A DNA stretch of 64,000 bases from an uncultured Flavobacterium sp. (GTDB lineage Bacteria > Bacteroidota > Bacteroidia > Flavobacteriales > Flavobacteriaceae): positions 3,658,001 to 3,722,000 of the forward strand of contig NZ_OX638201.1 in assembly GCF_951805225.1 (NCBI RefSeq), given 5' to 3'. Position numbers and translations under genes: made by a program. Under the pieces are notes generated by a model, which made no database searches, had not been told where the DNA came from, and worked only from the letters and a program-made list of their open reading frames with translations. Each line of letters begins with the position of its first letter. Positions within the stretch are counted from its first letter, which is position 1. Below, piece after piece: positions 26,365 to 35,077 of the stretch.

Positions 26365-27147
26365 TTATTGTGCTAATCCAATCAATACATCAACAGAAGC
26401 TGCTTCTGGAGTTGCATCGTAGTTTTCTTTAATATCTGTTAAGTACTTGATAGCATCTTCTTTTTGACCTAAAGCCAAAGCTGTCTTACCTGCTTTTAAT
26501 AAGAAACGAGGCGTTGTGAAATCATTTTTATTAGATTCAGCAGCTTTTACATAATAGTCTAAAGCTTCTTTTTGTTGGTTCTTTTGAGAATAAGCATCTC
26601 CAATTGCACCAATTGCCAAAGCTCCAACGATAGCTTCTTTTGATTTAAATTCTCCTAAGTATTTAATAGCGTCATCATATTTACCAATGTTCAAAGAAGC
26701 AATACCAGCATAGTAGTTTGCTAAATTTCCTGCATCAGTTCCAGAATATTCATCAGCAATTTTAACGAATCCGAATTTACCTTCAGAACCATTCAAAGCC
26801 AATTTGTATAATGAATCACTTGCTACACCATTTGTCGCTTTTTCAAAATTTTGTTGCGCAACAAACATTTCGCTTGCAGCTTCATTTTGTTTTGGAGCTT
26901 CAATAAATTTTTGGTAAGCCAAATATCCAATAGTTGCAACTGCAATACCAGCAACTAAACCAATAATGATTTTTTGATTTTTAGCAACCCAATCCTCAGT
27001 TTTTGAAGCGGTTTCATCTAATTTTGAGAACACACCAGCCGTTGTACTATCCTTCTCGTCAATGATTACTTGTTGTTCTTCTGTAACAACATCTTTAACT
27101 TCCTTTTCTTTTGGTGTTTTATATCCTCTTTTATTATAAGTTGCCAT
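26365..27147 (-). CDS. Membrane-anchored tetratricopeptide-repeat protein (YfgM-like)
   Basis: A 260-residue protein. It has a charged cytoplasmic N-terminus (residues 1-58, rich in Lys, Glu and Thr), one membrane helix (IIIGLVAGIAVATIGYLAYQ, about 60-80) and a periplasmic helical domain of TPR-type repeats (about 85-260; YYAGIASLNIGKYDDAIKYLGEF and similar units). This plan resembles E. coli YfgM, which helps envelope protein folding at the Sec translocon. That role is a family-level guess, since TPR scaffolds are versatile. It lies upstream of ribH on the same strand and divergent from recF. Confidence 0.8.
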   Translation of the reverse strand: MATYNKRGYKTPKEKEVKDVVTEEQQVIIDEKDSTTAGVFSKLDETASKTEDWVAKNQKIIIGLVAGIAVATIGYLAYQKFIEAPKQNEAASEMFVAQQNFEKATNGVASDSLYKLALNGSEGKFGFVKIADEYSGTDAGNLANYYAGIASLNIGKYDDAIKYLGEFKSKEAIVGALAIGAIGDAYSQKNQQKEALDYYVKAAESNKNDFTTPRFLLKAGKTALALGQKEDAIKYLTDIKENYDATPEAASVDVLIGLAQ

Positions 27148-27537
27148 TTCAATTTAATTTAGTGAACGGCAAAAATAAAATTTTTATTGAAACTAAAGCA
27201 AAAAAAAGCAAATTTATATCCATTTTAAAAAAATAATTCACTAAACAGTAACTTATTTAGTATTTCAGAGGAAATAATTCATCTCGAAATGCCCGAAAAG
27301 TCTATTGTTTCGATAATTTTTATCCTAATTATTTTCAGACCAACTCAAACTCTCAAATGCTGAAAAAGTAATTTTTAAAAACAGATTTTGCAGAATCTCG
27401 CAGATTAAGCATTTATTGAATTAAATTTGCGGAACAAAATCCTTTTTAATCTTTTAATCTGTGGCAGAAAAACCTAATCTGCAGGATAAAGTCATAATCT
27501 GGAAACGTCAACTTTTATCATTACAGTTTCAAAAACA
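27148..27537. other. Intergenic region between the TPR gene and recF
   Basis: This 390-base AT-rich stretch separates divergent genes. The right half (about 27383-27484) holds degenerate inverted copies of a GCAGATT/AATCTGC word (for example GCAGATTAAG against CTTTTAATCTG and AATCTGCAGG), related to the Flavobacterium-style CAGATTTAGC hairpin at 63449. No clear promoter or protein-coding frame was recognised. Confidence 0.55.
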
Positions 27538-28620
27538 ATGCATTTAAACAAAATTTCTTTATTCAATTATAAAAATTTCTCTGAAATCAGTTTTGATTTT
27601 GACCACAAGATCAATTGTTTTGTGGGCAAAAACGGAATTGGGAAAACCAATGTTCTTGATGCAATTTATCATTTGGCTTATGGAAAAAGTTATTTTAATC
27701 CGTTGGCGGTTCAAAACATCAAACACGGAGAAGAGTTTTTTGTAATCGACGCCGAATTAGAGAAAAATGAAAGAACAGAACAAATCGTTTGCAGTTTAAA
27801 AAAAGGACAAAAGAAAATTTTAAAAAGAAACGGAAAAGCTTACGATAAATTCTCCGATCATATTGGGTTTATTCCGCTTGTAATTATTTCTCCCGCAGAT
27901 CGTGATTTAATTGTTGAAGGAAGTGAAACGCGACGTAAATTCATGGATAGCGTGATTTCGCAATTAGATTCCACTTATTTACATCAACTTATTCAATATC
28001 AGAAAATAATTGTACAGCGAAATGCTTTGCTTAAATATTTTGCGCTGAATCATGTTTTCGATAATGATACCTTATCTATATATAATGAACAACTAAATAG
28101 TTTTGGACAATCGATTTTCGAAAAAAGAAAAGATTTTCTGGAACAATTCATACCTATATTTAATGTACATCACCAAGCCATAACAGGATCTGAGGAAACA
28201 GTGCAATTGGTTTATGAAAGTAATTTGTTCGAAAAAGATTTATTGACATTATTAAAGGAGAACATTAATAAAGATCGCGCGCTGCAATATACAAGTGTCG
28301 GAATTCATAAAGATGATTTGTCATTTGAAATTGATTCGCATCCAATAAAGAAATTTGGATCACAAGGTCAGCAGAAATCTTTTCTGATTGCTTTGAAATT
28401 AGCACAATTCGAATTTCTAAAAAAACAAAGCGGCGTAAAACCGTTATTATTATTTGATGATATTTTTGACAAATTAGATGAAAATCGCGTTGCCAAAATT
28501 ATCGAAATGGTAAATAGCGAAACTTTTGGTCAGCTTTTTATCTCAGATACACATCCGGAACGTACCGAAGCGATAGTAAAATCGACACATCAGACTTATA
28601 AGATGTTTAATTTAGGGTGA
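27538..28620 (+). CDS. recF: DNA replication/repair protein RecF
   Basis: A 360-residue SMC-like ATPase that helps load RecA at gaps. The N-terminus has KISLFNYKNFSEISFDFDHKIN followed by the Walker A loop GKNGIGKTN at about residues 30-38. An ABC signature-like stretch FGSQGQQKSFLIALKLAQ lies near 276, and Walker B with D-loop (PLLLFDDIFDKLDENR) near 303. Length fits the family. It lies alone, not beside dnaA-dnaN as in many bacteria, which is common in Bacteroidota. Confidence 0.95.
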   Translation: MHLNKISLFNYKNFSEISFDFDHKINCFVGKNGIGKTNVLDAIYHLAYGKSYFNPLAVQNIKHGEEFFVIDAELEKNERTEQIVCSLKKGQKKILKRNGKAYDKFSDHIGFIPLVIISPADRDLIVEGSETRRKFMDSVISQLDSTYLHQLIQYQKIIVQRNALLKYFALNHVFDNDTLSIYNEQLNSFGQSIFEKRKDFLEQFIPIFNVHHQAITGSEETVQLVYESNLFEKDLLTLLKENINKDRALQYTSVGIHKDDLSFEIDSHPIKKFGSQGQQKSFLIALKLAQFEFLKKQSGVKPLLLFDDIFDKLDENRVAKIIEMVNSETFGQLFISDTHPERTEAIVKSTHQTYKMFNLG

Positions 28621-28629
28621 TTTTTTTTT

Positions 28630-28774
28630 GCCACGAATTTCACTAATTTTCACTAATTGTCTTTGTCTAAAATAATAGCTAAGGATTTTAGCTTTGACAA
28701 AGTTCAAAACTTTGTCAAAGCTGAACAGCGAACAGTTATTTAAAAAATTCGTGCTAATTCGTGCAATTCGTGGC
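28630..28774. repeat. CCACGAATT hairpin element, copy 1
   Basis: Outer arms GCCACGAATT (28630-28639) and AATTCGTGGC (28765-28774) enclose several half-copies of TTTCACTAATT / AATTCGTGC and a strong inner hairpin. The inner stem is AGCTTTGACAAAGTT (28690-28704) and AACTTTGTCAAAGCT (28708-28722) with a 3-base loop, all 15 pairs perfect. It lies between recF and the rhodanese gene and may end recF transcription. Confidence 0.82.
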
Positions 28775-28879
28775 GAGAAACCTTTAATCCCAACAAACCT
28801 TTTTTTTTCACTTTCTATTATGAACTCAAAAATTGAAAAATCATTACTTTAGCAATTCTATATTTTAAAATTCAGTCTT

Positions 28880-29578
28880 ATGAAATTTTCTAAAATTTTA
28901 TTCCTAATAGTTTCCGTTGTACTGATTTCCTGTAATGAAAAGAAAGACAATTCTTTTAAGGAGATTGCTCCGAAAGATTTTGCAGAAAAAATCAAAACAA
29001 CCGAGAATCCTCAAATACTTGACGTTCGAACTCCTGAAGAATTCGAATCTGAACATATTGACAATGCCGCAAATGTAAACTGGAACAGTGAAGATTTTGC
29101 CGAAAAAGCAGCTTCTTACGATAAATCGAAACCTGTTTTTGTATATTGTTTAAGTGGCGGAAGAAGTAAAAAAGCTGCCGCAAAACTAAATGAATTAGGT
29201 TTTACCAATGTTTATGAATTAGAAGGCGGAATCATGAAATGGAATGCAGAAGGATTATCAAAACCTTCGACGGCTCAAGTGGGAATGACGATGAATGATT
29301 TTAATGATTTATTAAATTCAGACAAAAAAGTTCTGGTTGATTTCTATGCAGAATGGTGTGGTCCATGCAAACAAATGGAACCGTATCTTTTGAAAATGCA
29401 AAAAGAAATGGCCGACAAAGTGGTTATCATTCGTGTTGATGTGGACAAAAACAAAACTTTGGCAACTCAACTAAAAATTGACCAACTTCCAACTATGGTT
29501 TTATACGAAAACAAAGCTGTACAATGGAAAAATATTGGTTTTATCACCGAAAAAGACTTAAAAAAACAACTGCAATAA
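28880..29578 (+). CDS. Lipoprotein with fused rhodanese and thioredoxin domains
   Basis: A 232-residue protein with a lipoprotein signal (lipobox LISC, Cys19), so it is lipid-anchored in the periplasm or outer membrane. The rhodanese domain (about residues 30-130) has the active cysteine in YCLSGGRSKKA and the usual ILDVRTPEEFESEHI start. The thioredoxin domain (about 140-232) has the WCGPC redox centre within FYAEWCGPCKQME and the cis-proline in QLPTMVLYE. The fusion suggests handling of sulfane sulfur with disulfide reduction outside the cytoplasm. It is followed by a DUF2461 gene after 10 bases. Confidence 0.9.
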   Translation: MKFSKILFLIVSVVLISCNEKKDNSFKEIAPKDFAEKIKTTENPQILDVRTPEEFESEHIDNAANVNWNSEDFAEKAASYDKSKPVFVYCLSGGRSKKAAAKLNELGFTNVYELEGGIMKWNAEGLSKPSTAQVGMTMNDFNDLLNSDKKVLVDFYAEWCGPCKQMEPYLLKMQKEMADKVVIIRVDVDKNKTLATQLKIDQLPTMVLYENKAVQWKNIGFITEKDLKKQLQ

Positions 29579-29588
29579 TATAACGAAT

Positions 29589-30266
29589 ATGCTAACTAAA
29601 GAATCATTGCAATTTTTAGACGATTTAAAAAAGAACAACAACAGAGATTGGTTTCAGGAGAATAAAAAACGATACGAAGTTTTCAAAAAAGATTACCATC
29701 AATTGGTTAGTGATTTTCTGGATGCAATGAAGCCTCTTGATCCGTCATTAGAATTATTGGAAGTTAAAAATTGTACTTTCAGAATCAATCGTGACATTCG
29801 TTTTTCTAAAGACAAATCTCCTTATAAAGCACATTTGGGCGTTTGGATGTCATCTGGCGCAAAAGGTCAAAATCGTTCCGGGTATTATGTACATATAGAA
29901 AAAGGCGCCAGTTTTATTGCCGGAGGATTTTACTCTCCAGATCCGGATCAATTGAAAAAAGTTCGTAAAGAAATTGCTTTTTTCCATGATGATTTAGAAG
30001 CTATTTTAGCAGATAAAAACTTCAAGAAAGAATTTGGAAATTTAGATTTTGACGAAAATAATTCACTTAAAAATCCACCAAGAGGTTACGAAAAAGAACA
30101 TCCAGCAATTGAGTTTTTGAAACTAAAAAGTTTTACAGCAACTCAAAAATATGATATTTCCGAAGTGACGCAAAAAGATTTTGTTTCCAAAATAAGCAAG
30201 AAATTAATCGCCTTAAAACCATTGAACGAATTTATCAATCGTGCTTTAGATACTGACGAATTTTAA
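29589..30266 (+). CDS. DUF2461 family protein
   Basis: A 225-residue soluble protein with typical DUF2461 motifs: LTKESLQFLDDLKKNNNRDWF at the N-terminus, NCTFRINRDIRFSKDKSPYKAH near residue 60, and GYYVHIEKGASFIAGGFYSPDPDQL near 100. The family has no confirmed function. The charged, helical C-terminus is usual. It lies 10 bases after the rhodanese-thioredoxin gene, so co-transcription is likely but says little about the role. Confidence 0.9.
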   Translation: MLTKESLQFLDDLKKNNNRDWFQENKKRYEVFKKDYHQLVSDFLDAMKPLDPSLELLEVKNCTFRINRDIRFSKDKSPYKAHLGVWMSSGAKGQNRSGYYVHIEKGASFIAGGFYSPDPDQLKKVRKEIAFFHDDLEAILADKNFKKEFGNLDFDENNSLKNPPRGYEKEHPAIEFLKLKSFTATQKYDISEVTQKDFVSKISKKLIALKPLNEFINRALDTDEF

Positions 30267-30278
30267 AATAGTTTTTTT

Positions 30279-30406
30279 CGCCACGAATTTCACGAAATAG
30301 CACGAATTAATTAGTGGAAATTTGTGAAATTTGTAAAAAAAATCTAAAAAGAATTATCGCCACGAATTCACGAATTATTTAAAATTCATTCGTGAATTCG
30401 TGGCGA
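30279..30406. repeat. CCACGAATT hairpin elements, copies 2 and 3, ending at a start codon
   Basis: A first half-copy CGCCACGAATTTCACGAA begins at 30279, followed by AAATTTGTGAAATTTG words. A second, complete hairpin has arms TCGCCACGAATTCACGAAT (30357-30375) and their exact 19-base complement (30388-30406) with a 12-base loop. The right arm ends 13 bases before the glycosyltransferase ATG. Confidence 0.87.
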
Positions 30407-30419
30407 AAAAAAACTATTA

Positions 30420-31478
30420 ATGAAGAGAAAAATACTTTTTCTGGGAGAATCTTATCGTGCAGACGCGATTACGTGGATGAAGGGTTTGAAGGAATTTGGA
30501 GATTTTGAAATCTGTACTTGGGAACTTCAAACGCCAAATAATTCGAAAATCAATCGATTCAAACGTATTTTAGAATACATCTTCTCTCCTATTTCTATTC
30601 GAAAAACTATTCGGGAACATAAACCGGATATGATTATTGCAGAAAGAACCACAAGTTATGGTTTTCTTGCTGCGATTTCAGGAATGCATCCAATTGCAAT
30701 TGCGCAACAAGGCCGAACTGATTTATGGCCGGACGGTTCTGTTTTACTTCCTTTTAAGAAAATCATTCAGAAATATGCTTTCAAAAAAGCCGATTTAATT
30801 CATGCTTGGGGTCCGGTTATGACGATTTCTATGAAAGAAATTGGCGTTGATATGAATAAAGTTTTGGTTATCCCGAAAGGAATTGACTTATCGCTTTTTT
30901 CTCCTTCGATAAATAATTCAAGCAAAATTGAAGCGATTGTAACTCGTTCTTTGCAACCCGAATATCGCCATGATTCTATTTTGAAAGCTTTTGCGATTCT
31001 TAACCAAAAAGGAATTGACTTTTCATTGACTATTGTTGGCGACGGAACAAGATTGCAATTTTTGAAAGATTTAGCAAAAGAATTACAAATCGAAAACAAA
31101 GTGATTTTCACAGGAAAAATCCCAAATACTGAGCTTCCTAAATTATTACAACAATCGAATATTTATATTAGTATGCCAATTACCGAAGGCGTTTCGGCTT
31201 CTTTATTTGAAGCAATGGCTTGCAATTGTTATCCTGTAGTTTCAGACATTCCTGGAAATCAAAGCTGGATTAAACATCGCAAAAACGGACAATTAATTGA
31301 AATCGATAATATCGAAATGCTTACCGAAGAACTTATTTGGTCTTTCGAAAATCCCGAATCCCGAAATAATGCTATTTTGCAAAACAGAAAGTTTGTAGAA
31401 GAAAATGCGAATTATGATATCAATATGAAGATTATTGCAGATAAATATCATGAGTTACTAAACCAATATTCTAATTAA
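30420..31478 (+). CDS. GT4-family glycosyltransferase
   Basis: A 352-residue GT-B enzyme. The N-terminal half (FLGESYRADAITWMKGLKEFG) is the acceptor-side domain. The C-terminal half carries TIVGDGTRLQFLKDLAKEL near residue 205, a KVIFTGKIPN strand and the nucleotide-sugar motif PITEGVSASLFEAMACNCYPVVSDIPGN (E-x7-E) near 262. It has no membrane helix and should act on the cytoplasmic face, making glycans or glycoconjugates; donor and acceptor cannot be deduced. It is not embedded in a polysaccharide cluster here. A strong hairpin lies just before its start. Confidence 0.88.
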   Translation: MKRKILFLGESYRADAITWMKGLKEFGDFEICTWELQTPNNSKINRFKRILEYIFSPISIRKTIREHKPDMIIAERTTSYGFLAAISGMHPIAIAQQGRTDLWPDGSVLLPFKKIIQKYAFKKADLIHAWGPVMTISMKEIGVDMNKVLVIPKGIDLSLFSPSINNSSKIEAIVTRSLQPEYRHDSILKAFAILNQKGIDFSLTIVGDGTRLQFLKDLAKELQIENKVIFTGKIPNTELPKLLQQSNIYISMPITEGVSASLFEAMACNCYPVVSDIPGNQSWIKHRKNGQLIEIDNIEMLTEELIWSFENPESRNNAILQNRKFVEENANYDINMKIIADKYHELLNQYSN

Positions 31479-31523
31479 CTTCCTCAATTAAACCAATCAA
31501 AGCAACCTTTTTTATATTTTAAA

Positions 31524-33080
31524 ATGAAAGATCTTTTAGAAAAAATCAAATTAATTTACTTGCCTTTTTTAATAATTGCAATTAGTTTTATTTCTATTTA
31601 TACTTTCCTGCATTGGTTTTTATTTATCAAATTTGAATTATTTCCCGCTAAGGAAATGTTTTTAAAATTTTGGTTTCCTTGTGGTATTCCATGTATTCTT
31701 GTTTACCTTTTTTTAAGACCAAGATTAAAGAACTTAAAATTTAAAGATGATAATAAATCTTTTTTCTTTCATTTAATGGCAGTCGTAGTAATCATAATTC
31801 CAACTATGATCGCGCAAGAATATTTGATTACAGCAACTGGAAAACTGACTCCTCTTGATACTATTTCTGAGATTCCAAAACATGAAAAGACAAAATATTA
31901 TACTTTACAAAAATTCTATATTGACAAAAAGAATATTGGCGTTCTAAACACTGGCGAAGCAACCGGAAAAAACAACGAACGTTTTAATATGCTTATATAT
32001 GTAGCAATGCCCATTTTAGAAACATCCAAGGAAACTTCCAGACATGAATGTAAATATTGGCTAGGAAAAAGATACTCCGAAGAAATAAGCAATAGTTTAT
32101 CTAATGGCGAAAAACAGATTAAATTCAAGGATTTTGCTGCAAGAACTGAAAAGGAATTTAATGATACCGATTTTAATCAATTTACTTATTTAGAACTAGT
32201 AGGAAACACCGAAGATCATGATAATTTTAATTCGGCAATCGAACAAAATACGCATTACGATCTTAATAAACCCTTTTTATTAATCGCACACGACGAACCT
32301 TTTAAAAACCGAAACGGTAAAAAACTCGAATGGGTTTTAGGTTCTTTAGGAATTGGCCTTTTATTTTGGTTTATTCTAATATTTTTCACCAAACTGAAAC
32401 CACAAAGTTTCAGAAACCTTAAAATTGAAAAAAAATCAAAATTAGAAAGTCTGAAAAATACTTTTGATTTTTTAGTGCCAAGAGAAGATTTTTACATCAC
32501 TCCAATTTTAATTAACCTCAACTTATTCGTTTTCATTTTAATGGTTTGTACAGGTTTTGGACTTTTTACTTTTAAAGGAAAAGATCTGCTTGATTGGGGC
32601 GCAAACTTCAGACCTTTTGTCGAAGACGGACAATGGTGGAGATTACTTACATCTGTCTTTTTGCATGGCGGTATAATGCATTTAGTCTCAAATATGTTTG
32701 GTCTTTATATTGTTGGTTTATTTTTGGAACCCGTTTTAGGAAAAACAAAATACCTTTTAATATATCTCGTTACAGGATTTTTTGCAAGTCTGGCGAGTAT
32801 TTGGTGGCATGACGCAACTGTAAGCGTTGGAGCATCAGGAGCAATTTTTGGGCTTTATGGACTTTTTATTGCGTTATCGCTTCGAAAAGTTTTTTCGGCA
32901 CTAGTAAACAAAGCTTATTTAGTTTTCAGTGCAATATTTGTGGGCTACAATTTATTAATGGGATTATTTGGAAATATTGATAATGCAGCGCACGTTGGAG
33001 GACTTGTAAGTGGTTTTGTTATTGGCTGTATAATAGCATCACATTTAAGAGAACAGAAGGACTTTGACGATCAATTCTAA
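31524..33080 (+). CDS. Large rhomboid family protease with N-terminal membrane/extracytoplasmic domain
   Basis: A 518-residue protein. The first third has membrane segments near residues 12-36, 42-60 and 74-92, then a soluble domain of about 160 residues, then another segment near 265-285. The rhomboid core occupies about 325-510, with HGGIMHLVSNMFGLY, the nucleophile serine in VSVGASGAIFGLYG near 440 and histidine in DNAAHVGGLVSGFV near 487. This is a third rhomboid, unlike the tandem pair by its long N-terminus. It lies 45 bases after the glycosyltransferase. Confidence 0.9.
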   Translation: MKDLLEKIKLIYLPFLIIAISFISIYTFLHWFLFIKFELFPAKEMFLKFWFPCGIPCILVYLFLRPRLKNLKFKDDNKSFFFHLMAVVVIIIPTMIAQEYLITATGKLTPLDTISEIPKHEKTKYYTLQKFYIDKKNIGVLNTGEATGKNNERFNMLIYVAMPILETSKETSRHECKYWLGKRYSEEISNSLSNGEKQIKFKDFAARTEKEFNDTDFNQFTYLELVGNTEDHDNFNSAIEQNTHYDLNKPFLLIAHDEPFKNRNGKKLEWVLGSLGIGLLFWFILIFFTKLKPQSFRNLKIEKKSKLESLKNTFDFLVPREDFYITPILINLNLFVFILMVCTGFGLFTFKGKDLLDWGANFRPFVEDGQWWRLLTSVFLHGGIMHLVSNMFGLYIVGLFLEPVLGKTKYLLIYLVTGFFASLASIWWHDATVSVGASGAIFGLYGLFIALSLRKVFSALVNKAYLVFSAIFVGYNLLMGLFGNIDNAAHVGGLVSGFVIGCIIASHLREQKDFDDQF

Positions 33081-33096
33081 TTGGAATAAAACCCTT

Positions 33097-33128
33097 TTAC
33101 GTTAGAACCAAAACGTAACTTTTTTTTA
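33097..33128 (+). terminator. Probable terminator after the large rhomboid gene
   Basis: TTACGTT and AACGTAA form a 7-bp stem with an 8-base loop, followed by an uninterrupted run of eight T. The stem is short, but the T-run and position 17 bases past the stop support it. Confidence 0.6.
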
Positions 33129-33131
33129 ATT

Positions 33132-33830
33132 TTATCGCGGATAAGCCAAAGAAACTTTCTTTTTAAAATCATCATAAATCACAAAGTGAAATTTGCTGTT
33201 TTCTTGTACAAGAATAACATCACCGTATTTTTCCTTTTTTGAAAAGACAACTTTGCAATTAGACAAATCAATTAGTTTTTTAGGATCAATACAATCTTTT
33301 ATGATTTCTTCCTGATTGTTTCCTTTTGTATTATTCCAAACAAAATCATACGATCTCCAATCAAAAGAATTCATCAGTTTATTGTATAAAACCTTATTTT
33401 CATCATCTTCTAAAATTCCATTGCTTTCGATTAATCGAATTGATTTTGAATCTTTATAAATATAAAAAATCCCTAAATCTCTATTCAAATCTGATTCTGA
33501 TTTTAACTGTTCGCCACACCAACCGCTAAAATGAATATCAGCTACAATAAAACGAATATGAGCATCATCAATCATTATAAATCTTCCTGAAGAAGATGTA
33601 AAACAATCATTGCCGCAAGGAGCTGAATATCTACTTTCGAATGTTCCATCTAAATTCAACCTCACATTATTACCATACGAGAACTGCTTTTCTGCGATTA
33701 GAGCATATTTTTTACAATCTCCAACTCCAATTATCTTATTAACATTCCAAATTCCGTATATATTTGTTTGAGCATTAGAAAACACTGAAAAGAATATACT
33801 TAGAAATAAAAACACAAGATTGTTCTTCAT
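33132..33830 (-). CDS. Secreted protein of unknown function
   Basis: A 232-residue protein. I start at the internal ATG (MKNNLVFLFLSIFFSVFSNAQ) because this gives a complete signal peptide ending in NAQ; the 12 residues upstream add nothing to it. The mature part begins TNIYGIWNVNKIIGVGDC and has four or more cysteines that could form disulfides (CKKY, SAPCGNDCF, SGWCGEQ). Its opening resembles the small lipocalin-like or beta-barrel proteins that start with GxW, but no family was recognised with confidence. It converges on the rhomboid gene and diverges from the aminotransferase. Confidence 0.65.
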   Translation of the reverse strand: MKNNLVFLFLSIFFSVFSNAQTNIYGIWNVNKIIGVGDCKKYALIAEKQFSYGNNVRLNLDGTFESRYSAPCGNDCFTSSSGRFIMIDDAHIRFIVADIHFSGWCGEQLKSESDLNRDLGIFYIYKDSKSIRLIESNGILEDDENKVLYNKLMNSFDWRSYDFVWNNTKGNNQEEIIKDCIDPKKLIDLSNCKVVFSKKEKYGDVILVQENSKFHFVIYDDFKKKVSLAYPR

Positions 33831-33964
33831 GATTAATTTAGATATAATTACATCATTATAATTCATTCAAACTTACAAAAAGAAAATCTAAAAATACCTC
33901 GTAACTTTCCTCCTATTTCAACGACATACTATTATACTGAATTGTTTAATTTAATCTAAAAGAG

Positions 33965-35065
33965 ATGAATAACAGAAGAAATTGGCTAAAACAAATAGGA
34001 TTAGGAACTATAGGATTAGGATTTTGTCAGCTTGATGCATTTGCAAGTCCTACAGAAGAATACATTTTACCTGATTTAGACAATTCTCCAATATTACTCA
34101 GATCAAATGAAAACCCTTACGGTCCATCTCCGTTAGCACGCGCTGCAATGGCAAAAAGTATCAATACCAGTAATCGCTATGGCTGGACTCTTTGGCCTGA
34201 ATTAATTACGCTAATTGCTAAGAAAAATAATGTTTCGGATAACAATATTACATTAGGCGCGGGTTCAACTGAAATTTTAGATTTAGTACTTCAATACACG
34301 GCATCCAAAAAAGAGAATTTTATAATGGCCGAAACCACTTTTGATTATTGGACCGCTCCTTATGAAAAATTAGGACTTAAGAAAATAACGGTTCCATTAA
34401 CCAAAGACAAAAAACATGATTTACCTGCCATGTTGAAAGCTATTGATTCAGAAACTAAAATGATTTATATCTGCAATCCAAATAATCCAACAGGAACAAT
34501 CTGCAATAGAGAAGAATTGGTTTCTTTTATAAATGAAGCTTCAAAAAAAGTAATCGTTTTTGTTGATGAAGCTTATATAGATTTCACAAAAGAACAATCT
34601 TTAACAAATCTTGTTATCGAAAATAAAAATGTGATTATCACCAAAACATTCTCAAAAATGTATGGTTTGGCAGGCGCTCGCGTTGGTTATGCTGTTGCGC
34701 ATTCCGCTACAATAGATGAAATCAACAATTTTAAATCTTCACCAAATATGTCTGTCAGCGTTGTATCGGCGACAGCTGCAATTGCATCTTTAAACGATGA
34801 AAATTTCGTTAGACAAGTTTACACTTCAAATGAAGAGGTGAAAAAATATACGATAGAACAACTTACCAAACTTAATCTGGAGTGCATTCCGTCTTATTCA
34901 AATTTTGTTTATTTCTCTTTAGAAAATTATAAAAAAGATTATTTCAAACAATTAGAAAGTCATAATATAATGGGAACGAGAATCTATGAAGAAAACGGAA
35001 AATGGACCAGAATTACGATAGGAACCTTAAAAGAAATGCAACGATTTATTGCCGCTATAAACTAA
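33965..35065 (+). CDS. Histidinol-phosphate-type aminotransferase with a twin-arginine signal
   Basis: A 366-residue fold type I PLP enzyme of the HisC-like class. The core has SNENPYGPSPLARAAM, the cofactor region LGAGSTEILDLVLQ, ICNPNNPTGTICN near residue 170, DEAYIDF near 200, and the Schiff-base lysine in ITKTFSKMYGLAGARVGY near 228. The first 28 residues (NRRNWLKQIGLGTIGLGFCQLDAFAS) look like a Tat signal: RR before a hydrophobic run, ending FAS. If so, it would act folded in the periplasm, odd for histidine synthesis. No his genes are nearby, so the substrate is uncertain. Confidence 0.87.
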   Translation: MNNRRNWLKQIGLGTIGLGFCQLDAFASPTEEYILPDLDNSPILLRSNENPYGPSPLARAAMAKSINTSNRYGWTLWPELITLIAKKNNVSDNNITLGAGSTEILDLVLQYTASKKENFIMAETTFDYWTAPYEKLGLKKITVPLTKDKKHDLPAMLKAIDSETKMIYICNPNNPTGTICNREELVSFINEASKKVIVFVDEAYIDFTKEQSLTNLVIENKNVIITKTFSKMYGLAGARVGYAVAHSATIDEINNFKSSPNMSVSVVSATAAIASLNDENFVRQVYTSNEEVKKYTIEQLTKLNLECIPSYSNFVYFSLENYKKDYFKQLESHNIMGTRIYEENGKWTRITIGTLKEMQRFIAAIN

Positions 35066-35077
35066 AGTCTATAATAA

